Shown: positions 51,743-59,710 of the stretch, piece by piece | Layout: each line of letters opens with the position of its first letter | Numbering within the stretch: position 1 is the first letter of the stretch | Assembly: GCA_021414305.1 (NCBI GenBank) | Contig: JAIOOS010000024.1 | Coordinates: forward strand, 62,001-126,000 | DNA: 64,000 bases | Direction of reading: 5' to 3' | Origin: Burkholderiales bacterium | Lineage (GTDB): Bacteria > Pseudomonadota > Gammaproteobacteria > Burkholderiales > Burkholderiaceae_C | The notes under the pieces: model-generated | What the model was told of the DNA's origin: nothing | Database searches by the model: none | The model's input: only the letters and a program-made list of their open reading frames with translations | Position numbers and translations under genes: made by a program

Positions 51743-52999
51743 TCAGGCCGCGCAGCTCCTGAAGCCGAAGAAGCCGTCGTCGCGACCCGGCTCGGCGAAG
51801 CCGCGAAAGCGCGCGCTGCGCAGGCTCCGCGGCGTTGCCAGGCTGGCGCCGCGCAGCACCCGCGTGCGGCCGAAGCTCGGCAGCGAGTAGTCGCGCCACG
51901 GGCCGAGAACGAAGCCCGGGTAGGGGCGAAAGGTGCTCGCGGTCCACTCCCAGACGTCGCCGAAGCGGAAGCCCCGGGTCGCGCCCTGGTGCGCCGCTGC
52001 CTCCCACTCGACCTCGCTCGGCAGGCGCCGCCCGGCCCAGCGGCACCAGGCTTCGGCCTCCCAGGCGCTGACGTGAACGGCCGGCTCGGCGCCGGCCACC
52101 CGGCTGAGCTGGCCGAAACGGCGGCGCAGGACGCCATGGCGCATCTGGTCCACATGCCGCGGCGTGCGCCGCGCCTCGCGCCCGACCCAGGCCCAGCCGG
52201 CCTCGCTCCAGTGGGCCGGCTCGTCGTAGCCGCCGTCCTCGACGAACTCGCCGTACTGCGCCCAGGTGACGGCCTGCGCGTCAATCTCGAACTCGGGGAT
52301 CGACACCGGATGCGGCTCGCGCTCGTTGTCGAAGGTGAAGCCGGGCGCTCCCGCGCCCTGCAACCAGCGCGTCGCCGGAAAGAGCAGCGGCGGACGCGGC
52401 GCCTGCGTGGCGACGCGCGGCACCATCCCGGCCTGCTCCGGCACGCCGAGCGTCTGCGCCAGCACCGCGAAGTCCTCGAGCCGCATCTCCTCGTGGAACA
52501 GGGCGAGGCGATGGAAGTAGAGCGCCGCCTCGTCCTCGTCGCGCACGCCGTCGAGCAGGTCGAGCGTGACCTCGAGCGATTCGACCAGGTACTGGCGGGT
52601 CGCCTGCAGGTCCGGCAGGCCGTTCGCCGCCAGGCCGCGACGCGTCGGCCGGGCGACCGTGGCCGGGTCGTAGAGCGCGTCGGCGCCGGGCAGGATCGAG
52701 GCCAGCCGCGGGCCTTGCGGATCGGCGCCCTCGCCGCGCCCGCGCTGCACGTTGCGGCCGATCCAGTACTCCTGGAACCAGCCGATCCGCCCCAGCGTCC
52801 AGAGGGGAGGATCGAGGCTCGCGGCCACCGCCGGCGGCAGTTCGCCGCCGAGACGCAGCACCTCGCCGGGCGCGTCCTCGAGCAGCGTCGCCCAGGCCAG
52901 GCTGCGGTTGCGCGCGTCGATCAGGGCGAGCGAGAGGACGTCGCGGCCGGCCTGGCGGAGCAGCGCGTAGTCGAGGCCGGAGGACTGCAGTTCGATCAC
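51743..52999 (-). CDS. SenA/EgtB-like nonheme-iron enzyme with lost metal ligands
   Basis: A 418-residue protein with the two-domain plan of EgtB (ergothioneine) and SenA (selenoneine) synthases: a DinB-like helical domain (1-190) and a C-terminal formylglycine/SUMF1-type domain (VHVSAWEAEAWCRWAGRRLP, then VWEWTASTF and FRGFAEP). LSLALIDARNRSLAW and PPLWTLGRIGWFQEYWIGRN resemble SenA best. However the iron-ligand His expected at GHIGWFQE is Arg71, and in the HxxxH pair the second His is Arg173 (LFHEEMRLEDF), leaving only His169. The GTG start at 52999 is the best available. senB and senC are absent here. Activity is doubtful or altered. Confidence 0.8.
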   Translation of the reverse strand: MIELQSSGLDYALLRQAGRDVLSLALIDARNRSLAWATLLEDAPGEVLRLGGELPPAVAASLDPPLWTLGRIGWFQEYWIGRNVQRGRGEGADPQGPRLASILPGADALYDPATVARPTRRGLAANGLPDLQATRQYLVESLEVTLDLLDGVRDEDEAALYFHRLALFHEEMRLEDFAVLAQTLGVPEQAGMVPRVATQAPRPPLLFPATRWLQGAGAPGFTFDNEREPHPVSIPEFEIDAQAVTWAQYGEFVEDGGYDEPAHWSEAGWAWVGREARRTPRHVDQMRHGVLRRRFGQLSRVAGAEPAVHVSAWEAEAWCRWAGRRLPSEVEWEAAAHQGATRGFRFGDVWEWTASTFRPYPGFVLGPWRDYSLPSFGRTRVLRGASLATPRSLRSARFRGFAEPGRDDGFFGFRSCAA

Positions 53000-53071
53000 G
53001 CGACCATGCTAACAACGCGCGCCCGATCGGGCGCGGCGATTGCCTCGCCCGGCCACGAGGAGGCGACGCCG

Positions 53072-53581
53072 ATGTGGCAACAGGTCATCGACACCTTGCA
53101 AGACGAGTTCTCCGACCTGCCGGATGCCGCGCAATGGACGCGCCTCCTGCTGCGCCTCGGCCTGGCGGTGCTGCTCGGCGCCCTGATCGGCTACGAGCGC
53201 GAGCAGCGCGAGAGCGCAGCCGGGCTGCGCACGCACATGCTGGTCGCGCTCGGCACGGCCCTGTTCGTGCTGGTGCCGCAGCAGGCCGGCCTCTCGCCCG
53301 CCGACCTCAGCCGCGTGATCCAGGGCGTGATCGCCGGCGTCGGCTTTCTCGGTGCCGGCGCCGTGATCAAGCGGGCGCAAAGCGGCGAGGTGCAGGGCCT
53401 GACCACCGCCGCCGGCATCTGGGCGACGGCGGCGATCGGCGTGGCGGTCGGTCTCGGCCGCGAGGCGACGGCGATCGCCAGCACCCTGATCGTGGTCGTG
53501 ATCCTCGGCCTGGTGCTCCGCCTCGAGAAGCGGGCGGAGGCGGGCCGGCTCAGGGCAGCGGAGCCGCCGCCCGGCAATTGA
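53072..53581 (+). CDS. MgtC/SapB-family membrane protein
   Basis: A 169-residue membrane protein with about four spans. The family signature GALIGYEREQRESAAGLRTH (near residue 38) and the later GVIAGVGFLGAGAVIKR and VQGLTTAAGIWATAAIGVAV are complete. MgtC proteins inhibit F-type ATPase or support growth in low Mg2+ in other bacteria. The short form lacks a C-terminal ACT-like domain. The ATG at 53072 has GAGGAGG upstream. Its 3' end overlaps the convergent pilin gene by 32 bases. Confidence 0.9.
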   Translation: MWQQVIDTLQDEFSDLPDAAQWTRLLLRLGLAVLLGALIGYEREQRESAAGLRTHMLVALGTALFVLVPQQAGLSPADLSRVIQGVIAGVGFLGAGAVIKRAQSGEVQGLTTAAGIWATAAIGVAVGLGREATAIASTLIVVVILGLVLRLEKRAEAGRLRAAEPPPGN

Positions 53582-54071
53582 GCGGCAGGTAGCGGTCGGC
53601 GACGGTGGTCTTGTCGAGGCCGCGCGCGTTCATCGGACCGGGCGGGCTGGCGTGGCCGCAGACCCAGGTGATCGGCACGATCGGCGAGGCCTCGATCACG
53701 CCGGGGCGAAAGCTCAGGATCTTGCCGCGGATCGCCGAGTTGGCGCGGTTGCCGAAGGTGACCTGGATCGCCCCCGATTCGATCGCCACCGAGCTGACGT
53801 AGTTGTTGACGATGCTCGCCGCCGGCGGCAGGCCGGCCGCGGCGTTGTCGACCGGCATCGTCGCCAGCGTCGCCCACGAGACCTGCACCGGCGGCTTGGC
53901 GAACTCGATCAGCTTGGCCGCCTCGACGATCTGCTCGCGGACGATCTTGTCGGAGATGCTGGGCGCGGCGAGCAGGGCGAGCACGGCGATGATGCCGACG
54001 ACCACCATCAGCTCGATCATGGTGAAGCCGGCGGCAGCCGCGCGCCGGCAAAACGCGTAAGGTCGGCGCAT
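53550..54071 (-). CDS. Type IV pilin-like protein (orphan)
   Basis: A 173-residue prepilin. The leader ends in Gly15 before FTMIELMVVVGIIAVLALLA, the canonical class III signal with Glu5 of the mature chain, so it should be cut by PilD. The C-terminal domain has a cysteine pair (ITWVCGHASPPGP and YLPLNCRA) forming the likely D-loop disulfide and so resembles PilA-type major pilins. No other pilus gene lies nearby. Two ATGs are possible (54071 and 54089); neither has a good ribosome site. Confidence 0.85.
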   Translation of the reverse strand: MRRPYAFCRRAAAAGFTMIELMVVVGIIAVLALLAAPSISDKIVREQIVEAAKLIEFAKPPVQVSWATLATMPVDNAAAGLPPAASIVNNYVSSVAIESGAIQVTFGNRANSAIRGKILSFRPGVIEASPIVPITWVCGHASPPGPMNARGLDKTTVADRYLPLNCRAAAPLP

Positions 54072-54087
54072 CGGAGAAGGGATCGAC

Positions 54088-54339
54088 ATGCAGGATGGGA
54101 TGGCAGCGCTCCAGGCGCTCGGCTTCACGTGGCCGAGCCCTGCCTACATTGTCGGCGCGATCCTGTTCGGCGTGGTCGGCCTGTTCGCGTACTACTGGGG
54201 GAAACGGCGGCAGCGCAAGACCACCCGCTGGCTCGGCCTGGCACTGATGCTCTACCCCTACGTCGTGCCGCAGACCTGGGCGCTGTACGCGATCGGCGTC
54301 GCGCTGAGCGGCGCCGCCTGGTTCTATCGGGACCGCTAG
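54088..54339 (+). CDS. Small two-span membrane protein, unknown
   Basis: An 83-residue protein. A first membrane segment is about residues 19-36 (YIVGAILFGVVGLFAYYWG), a basic cytoplasmic loop KRRQRKTTRW follows, and a second hydrophobic stretch covers 48-78. I do not recognise the family. The ATG has GAGAAGG 7 bases upstream and lies only 16 bases from the divergent pilin start, so the two promoters must overlap with the coding ends. Confidence 0.7.
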   Translation: MQDGMAALQALGFTWPSPAYIVGAILFGVVGLFAYYWGKRRQRKTTRWLGLALMLYPYVVPQTWALYAIGVALSGAAWFYRDR

Positions 54340-54375
54340 CGGCAGGCCGCCCGACCCCGCCGCCGCTACGCTTTC

Positions 54376-54912
54376 TTACGGTCGTTTCGAATAGGCATCG
54401 TCGAAGGCGGCGCGCAGGCGCTTGCTGACCGGCGGCAAGCCGTCGACCACCTCCCGCGCCCAGTCGAAGTACTCGCGCCTTCTTTCCAGCGACCAGCCGC
54501 GCGGCGGATTCGAGGCCACGTCGCGCAGGTTCGAGGTCTTGTCGGCGAGCTTGACCAGCGCCGCACGCTTGCTCATGTGCGGCGCGTGCTCGATCTGCAG
54601 CCGCTTCCTGTCGGGCTTGGCGAGCGTCTTGTCGTCGGTGACCTCGCGCACCGCGTCGGCGACCTTGGCCCCGAACATCGCGCGAATCTCCTCGAAGGTG
54701 GTGTCGGTGTCCTCGACCGTGTCGTGCAGCACGGCAGCGATCAGGGTCTTGAGGTCGACCACTCCGCCTTCGACGGCGAGGGTCCGCGCCAGTGCGATCG
54801 GATGATTGATGTACGGGCTCGCCTCGACGTCCTTCCTCCGCTGGTTGCGGTGCTTGTGGGCGGCGAAGGCCAGGGCCTCGAAGAGAAGCGATTCGGTCGA
54901 AGGCCGTTTCAT
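54376..54912 (-). CDS. Stand-alone HD-domain hydrolase (MESH1/SpoT-like)
   Basis: A 178-residue protein made only of the RelA/SpoT-type HD hydrolase domain. The metal motifs are KHRNQRRKDVEASPYINHPI, VLHDTVEDTDTTFEEI (HD) and KLADKTSNLRDVASNP. It lacks synthetase, TGS and ACT domains. Such small alarmone hydrolases degrade (p)ppGpp in some bacteria and animals; the nucleotide here is inferred. The ATG at 54912 is taken because the domain begins there. Confidence 0.87.
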   Translation of the reverse strand: MKRPSTESLLFEALAFAAHKHRNQRRKDVEASPYINHPIALARTLAVEGGVVDLKTLIAAVLHDTVEDTDTTFEEIRAMFGAKVADAVREVTDDKTLAKPDRKRLQIEHAPHMSKRAALVKLADKTSNLRDVASNPPRGWSLERRREYFDWAREVVDGLPPVSKRLRAAFDDAYSKRP

Positions 54913-55067
54913 CGGCGCGATCCTTTCGTTTGCACCCGATTGTCCCATCCGTCTGCGGCCGATTCGAGGCATCGGGCGGCGTCGCGGGGCGGTGCCGTCC
55001 TACGGCCGCGCGCCAGGCCCGGACCTACGCTGCCGGCATCAGGTTCATCAAGCCTTTGGAGATACGC

Positions 55068-55556
55068 ATGACCGCACGCACTTTCGAATCCCGCAGCCGC
55101 CAGCTCGCTCTGGCGAGCGTCGTCGCCGCCGTCGCCGGTGCCTTCGCCGGCGTCGCCGCGATCGCCGCCGAGCCGGTCGTCACCACCGATGCCAAGGCGA
55201 ACTACGTCAAGGAAAAGACCAACTGCGAGACCGGCAACACGACCCAGGACAAGGCAACCTGTCTGAAGGAAGCCGGTGCCGCCCTCGAGGAAAAGAAGAA
55301 GGGCAAGCTCGACAACAGCGGTTCGCCGGTGGTCAATGCCACCGATCGCTGCAACGTGCTGCCGGCAAAGGACAAGGCCGACTGCCTGGCCCGGATCGTC
55401 GGTCCGGTCACCCCGAACCAGCGCGTCACTACCTCGGGCAGCGTCGAGGGCGGCGGCGTGATCCGCGAGACCACGACCACGACGCCCGGCGCGGTGATCA
55501 TCATCCAGCCCGCGCCGGTGCCCACCCCGGCGCCCGCGCCCGCCAGCGCGCCGTAA
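55068..55556 (+). CDS. Exported Cys-containing protein, unknown
   Basis: A 162-residue protein with a signal peptide (residues 1-31, LALASVVAAVAGAFAGVAAI, cleavage near AIAAEP). A Lys-rich central part has four cysteines (KTNCETG, ATCLKEAG, RCNVLPAKD, DCLARI), and a Thr/Pro-rich tail ends in PTPAPAPASAP. Resembles small exported proteins common in Burkholderiales, none characterised that I know. An ATG at 55068 follows TTTGGAG. No partner genes are evident. Confidence 0.75.
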   Translation: MTARTFESRSRQLALASVVAAVAGAFAGVAAIAAEPVVTTDAKANYVKEKTNCETGNTTQDKATCLKEAGAALEEKKKGKLDNSGSPVVNATDRCNVLPAKDKADCLARIVGPVTPNQRVTTSGSVEGGGVIRETTTTTPGAVIIIQPAPVPTPAPAPASAP

Positions 55557-55625
55557 GAACTCTCTCCCGCGGCCGGGCCCTGCCCGGCGGCTGCGCTATC
55601 CTCGCCTCCCTTTCCGGCGAGCACC

Positions 55626-56081
55626 GTGGCCGCCCTCCACATCACCGACATCGAATCGGCCATCAACTGGTGGCGTGAGAAGAAGCCTTCGCCCGACGGA
55701 ATCACCGCCTGTGCGGAGGTGCTCGCGCTGGCCGAGGTGTATGCGCTGATGGTCTACTACCACGAAGCGGAGTGCGACGAGACGTCGATCCCGCCGGCGG
55801 CGCAGGCCGCGTGGCTCGCCTGGTATGCCACCACTCCTGACGCGCCCTGCATCGCGATCTGCTCCACCAGCCAGGGCGACGCCATCTGCAAGGGCTGCGG
55901 CCGCAGCTTCGAAGAGGTGCAGCACTGGACCTCGATGTCGCCGGCCGGAAAGCGCGCGACCTGGCGCCGCATCACCCAGGAGGGCACGGCCTGGCGTTTC
56001 AATCGATATGCCGAGCGCGCCCACGCGTCCGAGGCCGCCTCCGGCGTCAGCGCCGCAGCGGCGCGCGGCGCAGCTTCATGA
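55626..56081 (+). CDS. DUF3717-DUF1289 fusion protein
   Basis: A 151-residue protein with two known unknowns in series. Residues 3-68 match DUF3717 (ITDIESAINWWREKKPSPDG, then ALAEVYALMVYYHEAECDET). Residues 75-125 match DUF1289, with the metal-binding-like cysteines in PCIAICSTSQGDAICKGCGR and the WTSMSPAGKRATWRRI end. The GTG at 55626 follows a TATCCT box at 55597-55602. Its stop overlaps the MATE gene start (ATGA). Confidence 0.82.
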   Translation: MAALHITDIESAINWWREKKPSPDGITACAEVLALAEVYALMVYYHEAECDETSIPPAAQAAWLAWYATTPDAPCIAICSTSQGDAICKGCGRSFEEVQHWTSMSPAGKRATWRRITQEGTAWRFNRYAERAHASEAASGVSAAAARGAAS

Positions 56082-57490
56082 CGCGGCCGCGGCTGAAGGA
56101 AAGCGCGCTTCGCCTCTTTCCGCTCGCCTGGCCGGTGTTCATCGGCCAGATCGCCGTGCTGGCGTTCAGCACCGTCGACACCGTCATGGCGGCCCGCGCC
56201 TCGGCGCTCGACCTGGCGGCGCTGGCGATCGGCGGTTCGATCTACATCTCGGTCTTCGTCGGCCTGATGGGCATGATCTTCGCGGTCGGGCCGATCGCCG
56301 GCCAGCTGTTCGGCGCCGGCAAGCTGCGCGAGAGCGGTCACGAGGCGGAGCAGGCGGTGTGGCTGGCCCTGGCGCTGGCGGTCGTCGGCTGCAGCGTCCT
56401 GCTCTGGCCCGAGCCCTTTCTCGCCCTCGCCCGGGCCGAGCCCGCGGTCGCCGAAAAGGTGCGCAGCTACCTGCGCGGCCTCGCCTGCGCCCTGCCCGCC
56501 TCGCTGATGTTCATGGCCTACCGCGGCTTCAACATCGCCGTCTCCCGGCCCAAGGCGGTGATGGTGCTGCAGCTCGGCGGTCTGGCGCTGAAGGTGCCGA
56601 TCAACGCCCTCCTGGTGTTCGGCTTCACGCTGCCGACGCCGTTCGGCGAGCTCTCCGTTCCGGCGCTCGGCGCTCAGGGCTGCGGCATCGCCACCGCCAT
56701 CGTCATGTGGTGCCAGCTGCTCGCCGCGGTCGCGGTCGTGCGCCGCGATCCGTTCTATGCGCCGTTCGGCCTCGGCTACGGGCTCGGCCGGCCGAGCCGC
56801 AGAAGCCTGGCCGCGCTCCTCCGGCTTGGCATCCCGATGGGCCTGTCGATCCTGATCGAGGTGACGGGCTTCACCTTCATGGCGTTCTTCATCTCGCGCA
56901 TCGGCGCAACGCCGGTCGCCGGACACCAGATCGCGGTCAACATGGTCTCGCTGATGTTCATGCTGCCGCTGTCGATCGCCAACGCCTCGAGCGTGCTGGT
57001 GGCGCAGCGCATCGGCGCCGGCGACGGCGAGGACGCCGGCCGCATCGGCTGGGCCGGCCTCGAGATCGGCGTGCTCATCGCCGCCGTGCTCGGCAGCACC
57101 GTCTACCTGCTGCGCGAGCAGCTCGTCGGGCTCTACACCAACGACGCCGTCATCATCGCCGCGGCCCTGCCGCTGCTCGCCTGGGTGGTGCTGTTCCACG
57201 TCGCCGACGCGGCGCAGACCATCGCCGCGTTCGTGCTGCGCGCGCATCGCATCGCCACCGTGCCGCTGATCGTCTACGTCGTCGCGATCTGGGTGATCGG
57301 GCTGGGCGGCGGCTACGTGGTCGCGTTCGTGATCGACGCCGGTCCCGACTGGATCCGCGGCGCGCAGGGCTTCTGGTCGATGGCGACGCTCGGCGTCGCG
57401 CTGGCCGCGCTGGGCCTGGCCGGCTACCTCGGCTGGACCTTGCGCCGCGAGCGTCGGGGCAGCGCGGCGCTCACGCCGCCGGCAGGGTGA
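56078..57490 (+). CDS. MATE-family multidrug efflux transporter (NorM type)
   Basis: A 470-residue transporter with 12 membrane spans in two six-helix halves. The family blocks are LAWPVFIGQIAVLAFSTVDT, GLALKVPINALLVFGFTLP, and IPMGLSILIEVTGFTFMAFF. It exchanges sodium or protons for cationic drugs; the substrate is unknown. It is translationally coupled to the DUF3717-DUF1289 gene. The last 20 bases overlap the convergent histidine kinase gene. Confidence 0.92.
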   Translation: MTRPRLKESALRLFPLAWPVFIGQIAVLAFSTVDTVMAARASALDLAALAIGGSIYISVFVGLMGMIFAVGPIAGQLFGAGKLRESGHEAEQAVWLALALAVVGCSVLLWPEPFLALARAEPAVAEKVRSYLRGLACALPASLMFMAYRGFNIAVSRPKAVMVLQLGGLALKVPINALLVFGFTLPTPFGELSVPALGAQGCGIATAIVMWCQLLAAVAVVRRDPFYAPFGLGYGLGRPSRRSLAALLRLGIPMGLSILIEVTGFTFMAFFISRIGATPVAGHQIAVNMVSLMFMLPLSIANASSVLVAQRIGAGDGEDAGRIGWAGLEIGVLIAAVLGSTVYLLREQLVGLYTNDAVIIAAALPLLAWVVLFHVADAAQTIAAFVLRAHRIATVPLIVYVVAIWVIGLGGGYVVAFVIDAGPDWIRGAQGFWSMATLGVALAALGLAGYLGWTLRRERRGSAALTPPAG

Positions 57491-58823
57491 TCCGGAAGCA
57501 CGTTCCGCCGCCTTCGCGCGCCTCGCAACGCACGCTGCCGCCGTGGCGCTCGGCGATCTGCTTGACCAGCGACAGGCCGAGGCCGACGCCACCGGCCTGC
57601 TCGGCATGGCCGGGCAGACGGAAGAACGGCTCGAAGATGCGCTCGCGCATCTCCGCCGGAACGCCGGCGCCGCGGTCGCAGACCTGGATCGTGGTCTCGC
57701 CACGACCTTCGGCCGGCGGCCGCAGCACCACCGTGATCTCGCTGCCGCCCCCGTAGCGGCGTGCGTTCTCGAGCAGGTTGCGCAGCGCTCGACGCAGCAG
57801 GCGCTCGTCGCCGGCGACGACCACCTCGCCTTCGCAGTCGACCGTCGCGTCGACGCGCGAGGCTTCCTCGGCGGCGACGGCGAACAGGTCGACCCGATCG
57901 CGATGCAGAGGATCCTGGGCGCCGTCGAGCCGGCTCGCCAGCAGCACTTCCTCGACCAGCGCGTCGAGCTCGACGACGTTGCGGTCGATCTCGCGCTTGA
58001 GCTTCTCGCGCTGCGCCGGCGCGGCGGCGTCGAGCATCGAGACCGCCATCTTCATCCGCGCCAGCGGCGAGCGCAGCTCGTGGCTGGCATTGGCGAGCAG
58101 CGACCGGTGCGACTGCACGAGCGCCTCGACCCGCTGCGCGGCGACGTTGAAGCTCGACGCGACCGCGGCCACCTCGTCGCTGCCGTTGACAGCGACCCGA
58201 TGGCTCAGCTCGCCGGCACCGAACTGCTCGACCCCCTTCTTCAGCGCCTCGAGGCGGCGCGTCAGCCGGCGCACGACCGGGTAGGCGCCGGCGGCGATGG
58301 CGATGAACAGGACCACCAGCACCAGCACCAGTCCGGCGCCGCGCGGCACGCCGGCCGGCAGCAGCGGCCAGGGCGGCGGCGGCGGTGGCCGCCCTTCGCG
58401 CTCGCCCGGCCGGCGCGGACCGGTTCCGTACTGCGAGCGGAGCTGGCCCGGGCGAAAGGTCCAGAGGGTGCGGCCGTCGTCGAGCTTGGCGGGGTACGGG
58501 CGGATCGATCCTTCCTCGATCCGCCGGTTGAAGGAATCGGAGGCGCCGATGCGCTGGCCGCTGGCGTCGTCGAGGGCGAGCGGAAAGCGCAGCCGCTGCG
58601 ACCATTCGCGCAGCGCCGCGGCCTGGGTCTCCGCCGGCGTGTCGGGGCCCGGCAGGGAGCGCTGGATCAGGTCGGCCCAGGCCTCGAGCCGCTCGTTCGC
58701 CGCCGATTCGCTGCGCTGGCGCTCGCGGTCGAGGTGCTGCTCGACGACGAAGCCGGAGGCGAAGGCGAACAGCGCGAGCACGACCACGACGGTCGCGTAG
58801 ATGCGCAGGTAGAGGCTTTTCAT
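57471..58823 (-). CDS. CpxA/RstB-type sensor histidine kinase
   Basis: A 450-residue kinase. The first membrane segment is near residues 5-27, a periplasmic sensor loop reaches about 150, and a second segment is near 158-178 (AGLVLVLVVLFIAIAAGAYP). A HAMP linker leads to the phospho-His in LANASHELRSPLARMKMAVS. The ATPase has LRNLLENARRYGG, DRGAGVPAEM and GVGLGLSLVKQIAERHGG. A Pro/Arg-rich patch (REGRPPPPPPWPLLP) lies in the periplasmic part. Its operon includes the OmpR-type regulator and a Spy-like protein. Confidence 0.92.
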   Translation of the reverse strand: MKSLYLRIYATVVVVLALFAFASGFVVEQHLDRERQRSESAANERLEAWADLIQRSLPGPDTPAETQAAALREWSQRLRFPLALDDASGQRIGASDSFNRRIEEGSIRPYPAKLDDGRTLWTFRPGQLRSQYGTGPRRPGEREGRPPPPPPWPLLPAGVPRGAGLVLVLVVLFIAIAAGAYPVVRRLTRRLEALKKGVEQFGAGELSHRVAVNGSDEVAAVASSFNVAAQRVEALVQSHRSLLANASHELRSPLARMKMAVSMLDAAAPAQREKLKREIDRNVVELDALVEEVLLASRLDGAQDPLHRDRVDLFAVAAEEASRVDATVDCEGEVVVAGDERLLRRALRNLLENARRYGGGSEITVVLRPPAEGRGETTIQVCDRGAGVPAEMRERIFEPFFRLPGHAEQAGGVGLGLSLVKQIAERHGGSVRCEAREGGGTCFRITLPAA

Positions 58824-58905
58824 GACGCCCCCACGCTTGCCGCTGAAGCGGCGGCGCTGCCCCCCGAGGGGGCGCGGCCGGGCTTGGGAGCGGCCCGGCG
58901 CCCGG
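58824..58905. repeat. Burkholderiales-type intergenic palindromic repeat
   Basis: The spacer between regulator and kinase genes is almost all palindrome. CGCCCCC (58826-58832) pairs with GGGGGCG (58868-58874) around the inner hairpin GCCGC-TGAA-GCGGC (58839-58852) and the tight CCCCC-GA-GGGGG (58861-58872). Then GGCCGGGC pairs with GCCCGGCC. Elements of this look (CCCCACGCTTG...CCCCGAGGGGG) are scattered in Comamonadaceae and relatives. Confidence 0.7.
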
Positions 58906-58920
58906 CCGTCCGATCTTCAC

Positions 58921-59637
58921 TCATTGAGGCGTGTCTTCGGCGTCCTGCTTCCTGGCGAATACGTAGCCGGCGCCGCGCACGGTGAGGACGCGGCGCGGCG
59001 CCTTGGGATCGTCCTCGATCAGCGCCCGGATGCGCGAGATGTGGACGTCGATCGAGCGGTCGAAGGCCTCGAGCGGATGGCCCTTGAGCGAATCCATGAT
59101 CTGGTCGCGCGTGAGCACGCGGCCGGGGCTCTGCGCCAGGACGACGAGCAGATCGAACTGGTGCCCGGTCAACTCCAGCGCCTTGCCGTCGAGGCGGGCG
59201 ACGCGCGCGCCGAGGTCGATCTCGAGCCGGCCGAAGCGCAGCACGTCGTCCTCGGCCGGTTGCGGCGCGGCCCGGCGCAGCAGCGCCTTGACGCGCGCCA
59301 GCAGCTCGCGCGGCTCGAACGGCTTGGGCAGGTAGTCGTCGGCGCCGAGCTCGAGGCCGACGATCCGGTCCAGCGGCTCGCCGCGGGCGGTGAGCATCAG
59401 CAGCGGCAGCTGGCGGGTGCGGCTCTCGCCACGCAGCTCGCGGCAGAGCTCGAGGCCGTCGCCGTCGGGCAGCATCAGGTCGAGCACCAGCGCGTCGTAG
59501 CTGCCGCCGGCCAGCTTGTTGCGGCCGGCGGCGAGCGAGCCCGCGGTCTCGACCTCGAAGCCCGAGTGGCCGAGGTAGTCGGCCACCATCGAAGCGAGGC
59601 GGGCGTCGTCGTCGATCAGGAGGAGGCGAGGCGTCAT
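58921..59637 (-). CDS. OmpR-family response regulator (CpxR/RstA type)
   Basis: A 238-residue regulator. Receiver domain: LLLIDDDARLASMVADYLGH, phospho-Asp in LVLDLMLPDGDGLELC, and Lys in GADDYLPKPFEPREL. The winged-helix DNA-binding domain covers residues 135-230 with LTGHQFDLLVVLAQSPGRVL and the end RVLTVRGAGYVF. It pairs with the downstream kinase (97-base spacer containing a palindromic repeat). The ATG at 59637 follows the GGAGG-like sequence poorly, but the fold begins there. Confidence 0.93.
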   Translation of the reverse strand: MTPRLLLIDDDARLASMVADYLGHSGFEVETAGSLAAGRNKLAGGSYDALVLDLMLPDGDGLELCRELRGESRTRQLPLLMLTARGEPLDRIVGLELGADDYLPKPFEPRELLARVKALLRRAAPQPAEDDVLRFGRLEIDLGARVARLDGKALELTGHQFDLLVVLAQSPGRVLTRDQIMDSLKGHPLEAFDRSIDVHISRIRALIEDDPKAPRRVLTVRGAGYVFARKQDAEDTPQ

Positions 59638-59710
59638 GGGCGGCGGGGGCAGAGAGAAATGGGCGCGGGCTCCTCGCGGAGCCCGGGCCTGTCTGTGGTG
59701 GCGCTGTCGA

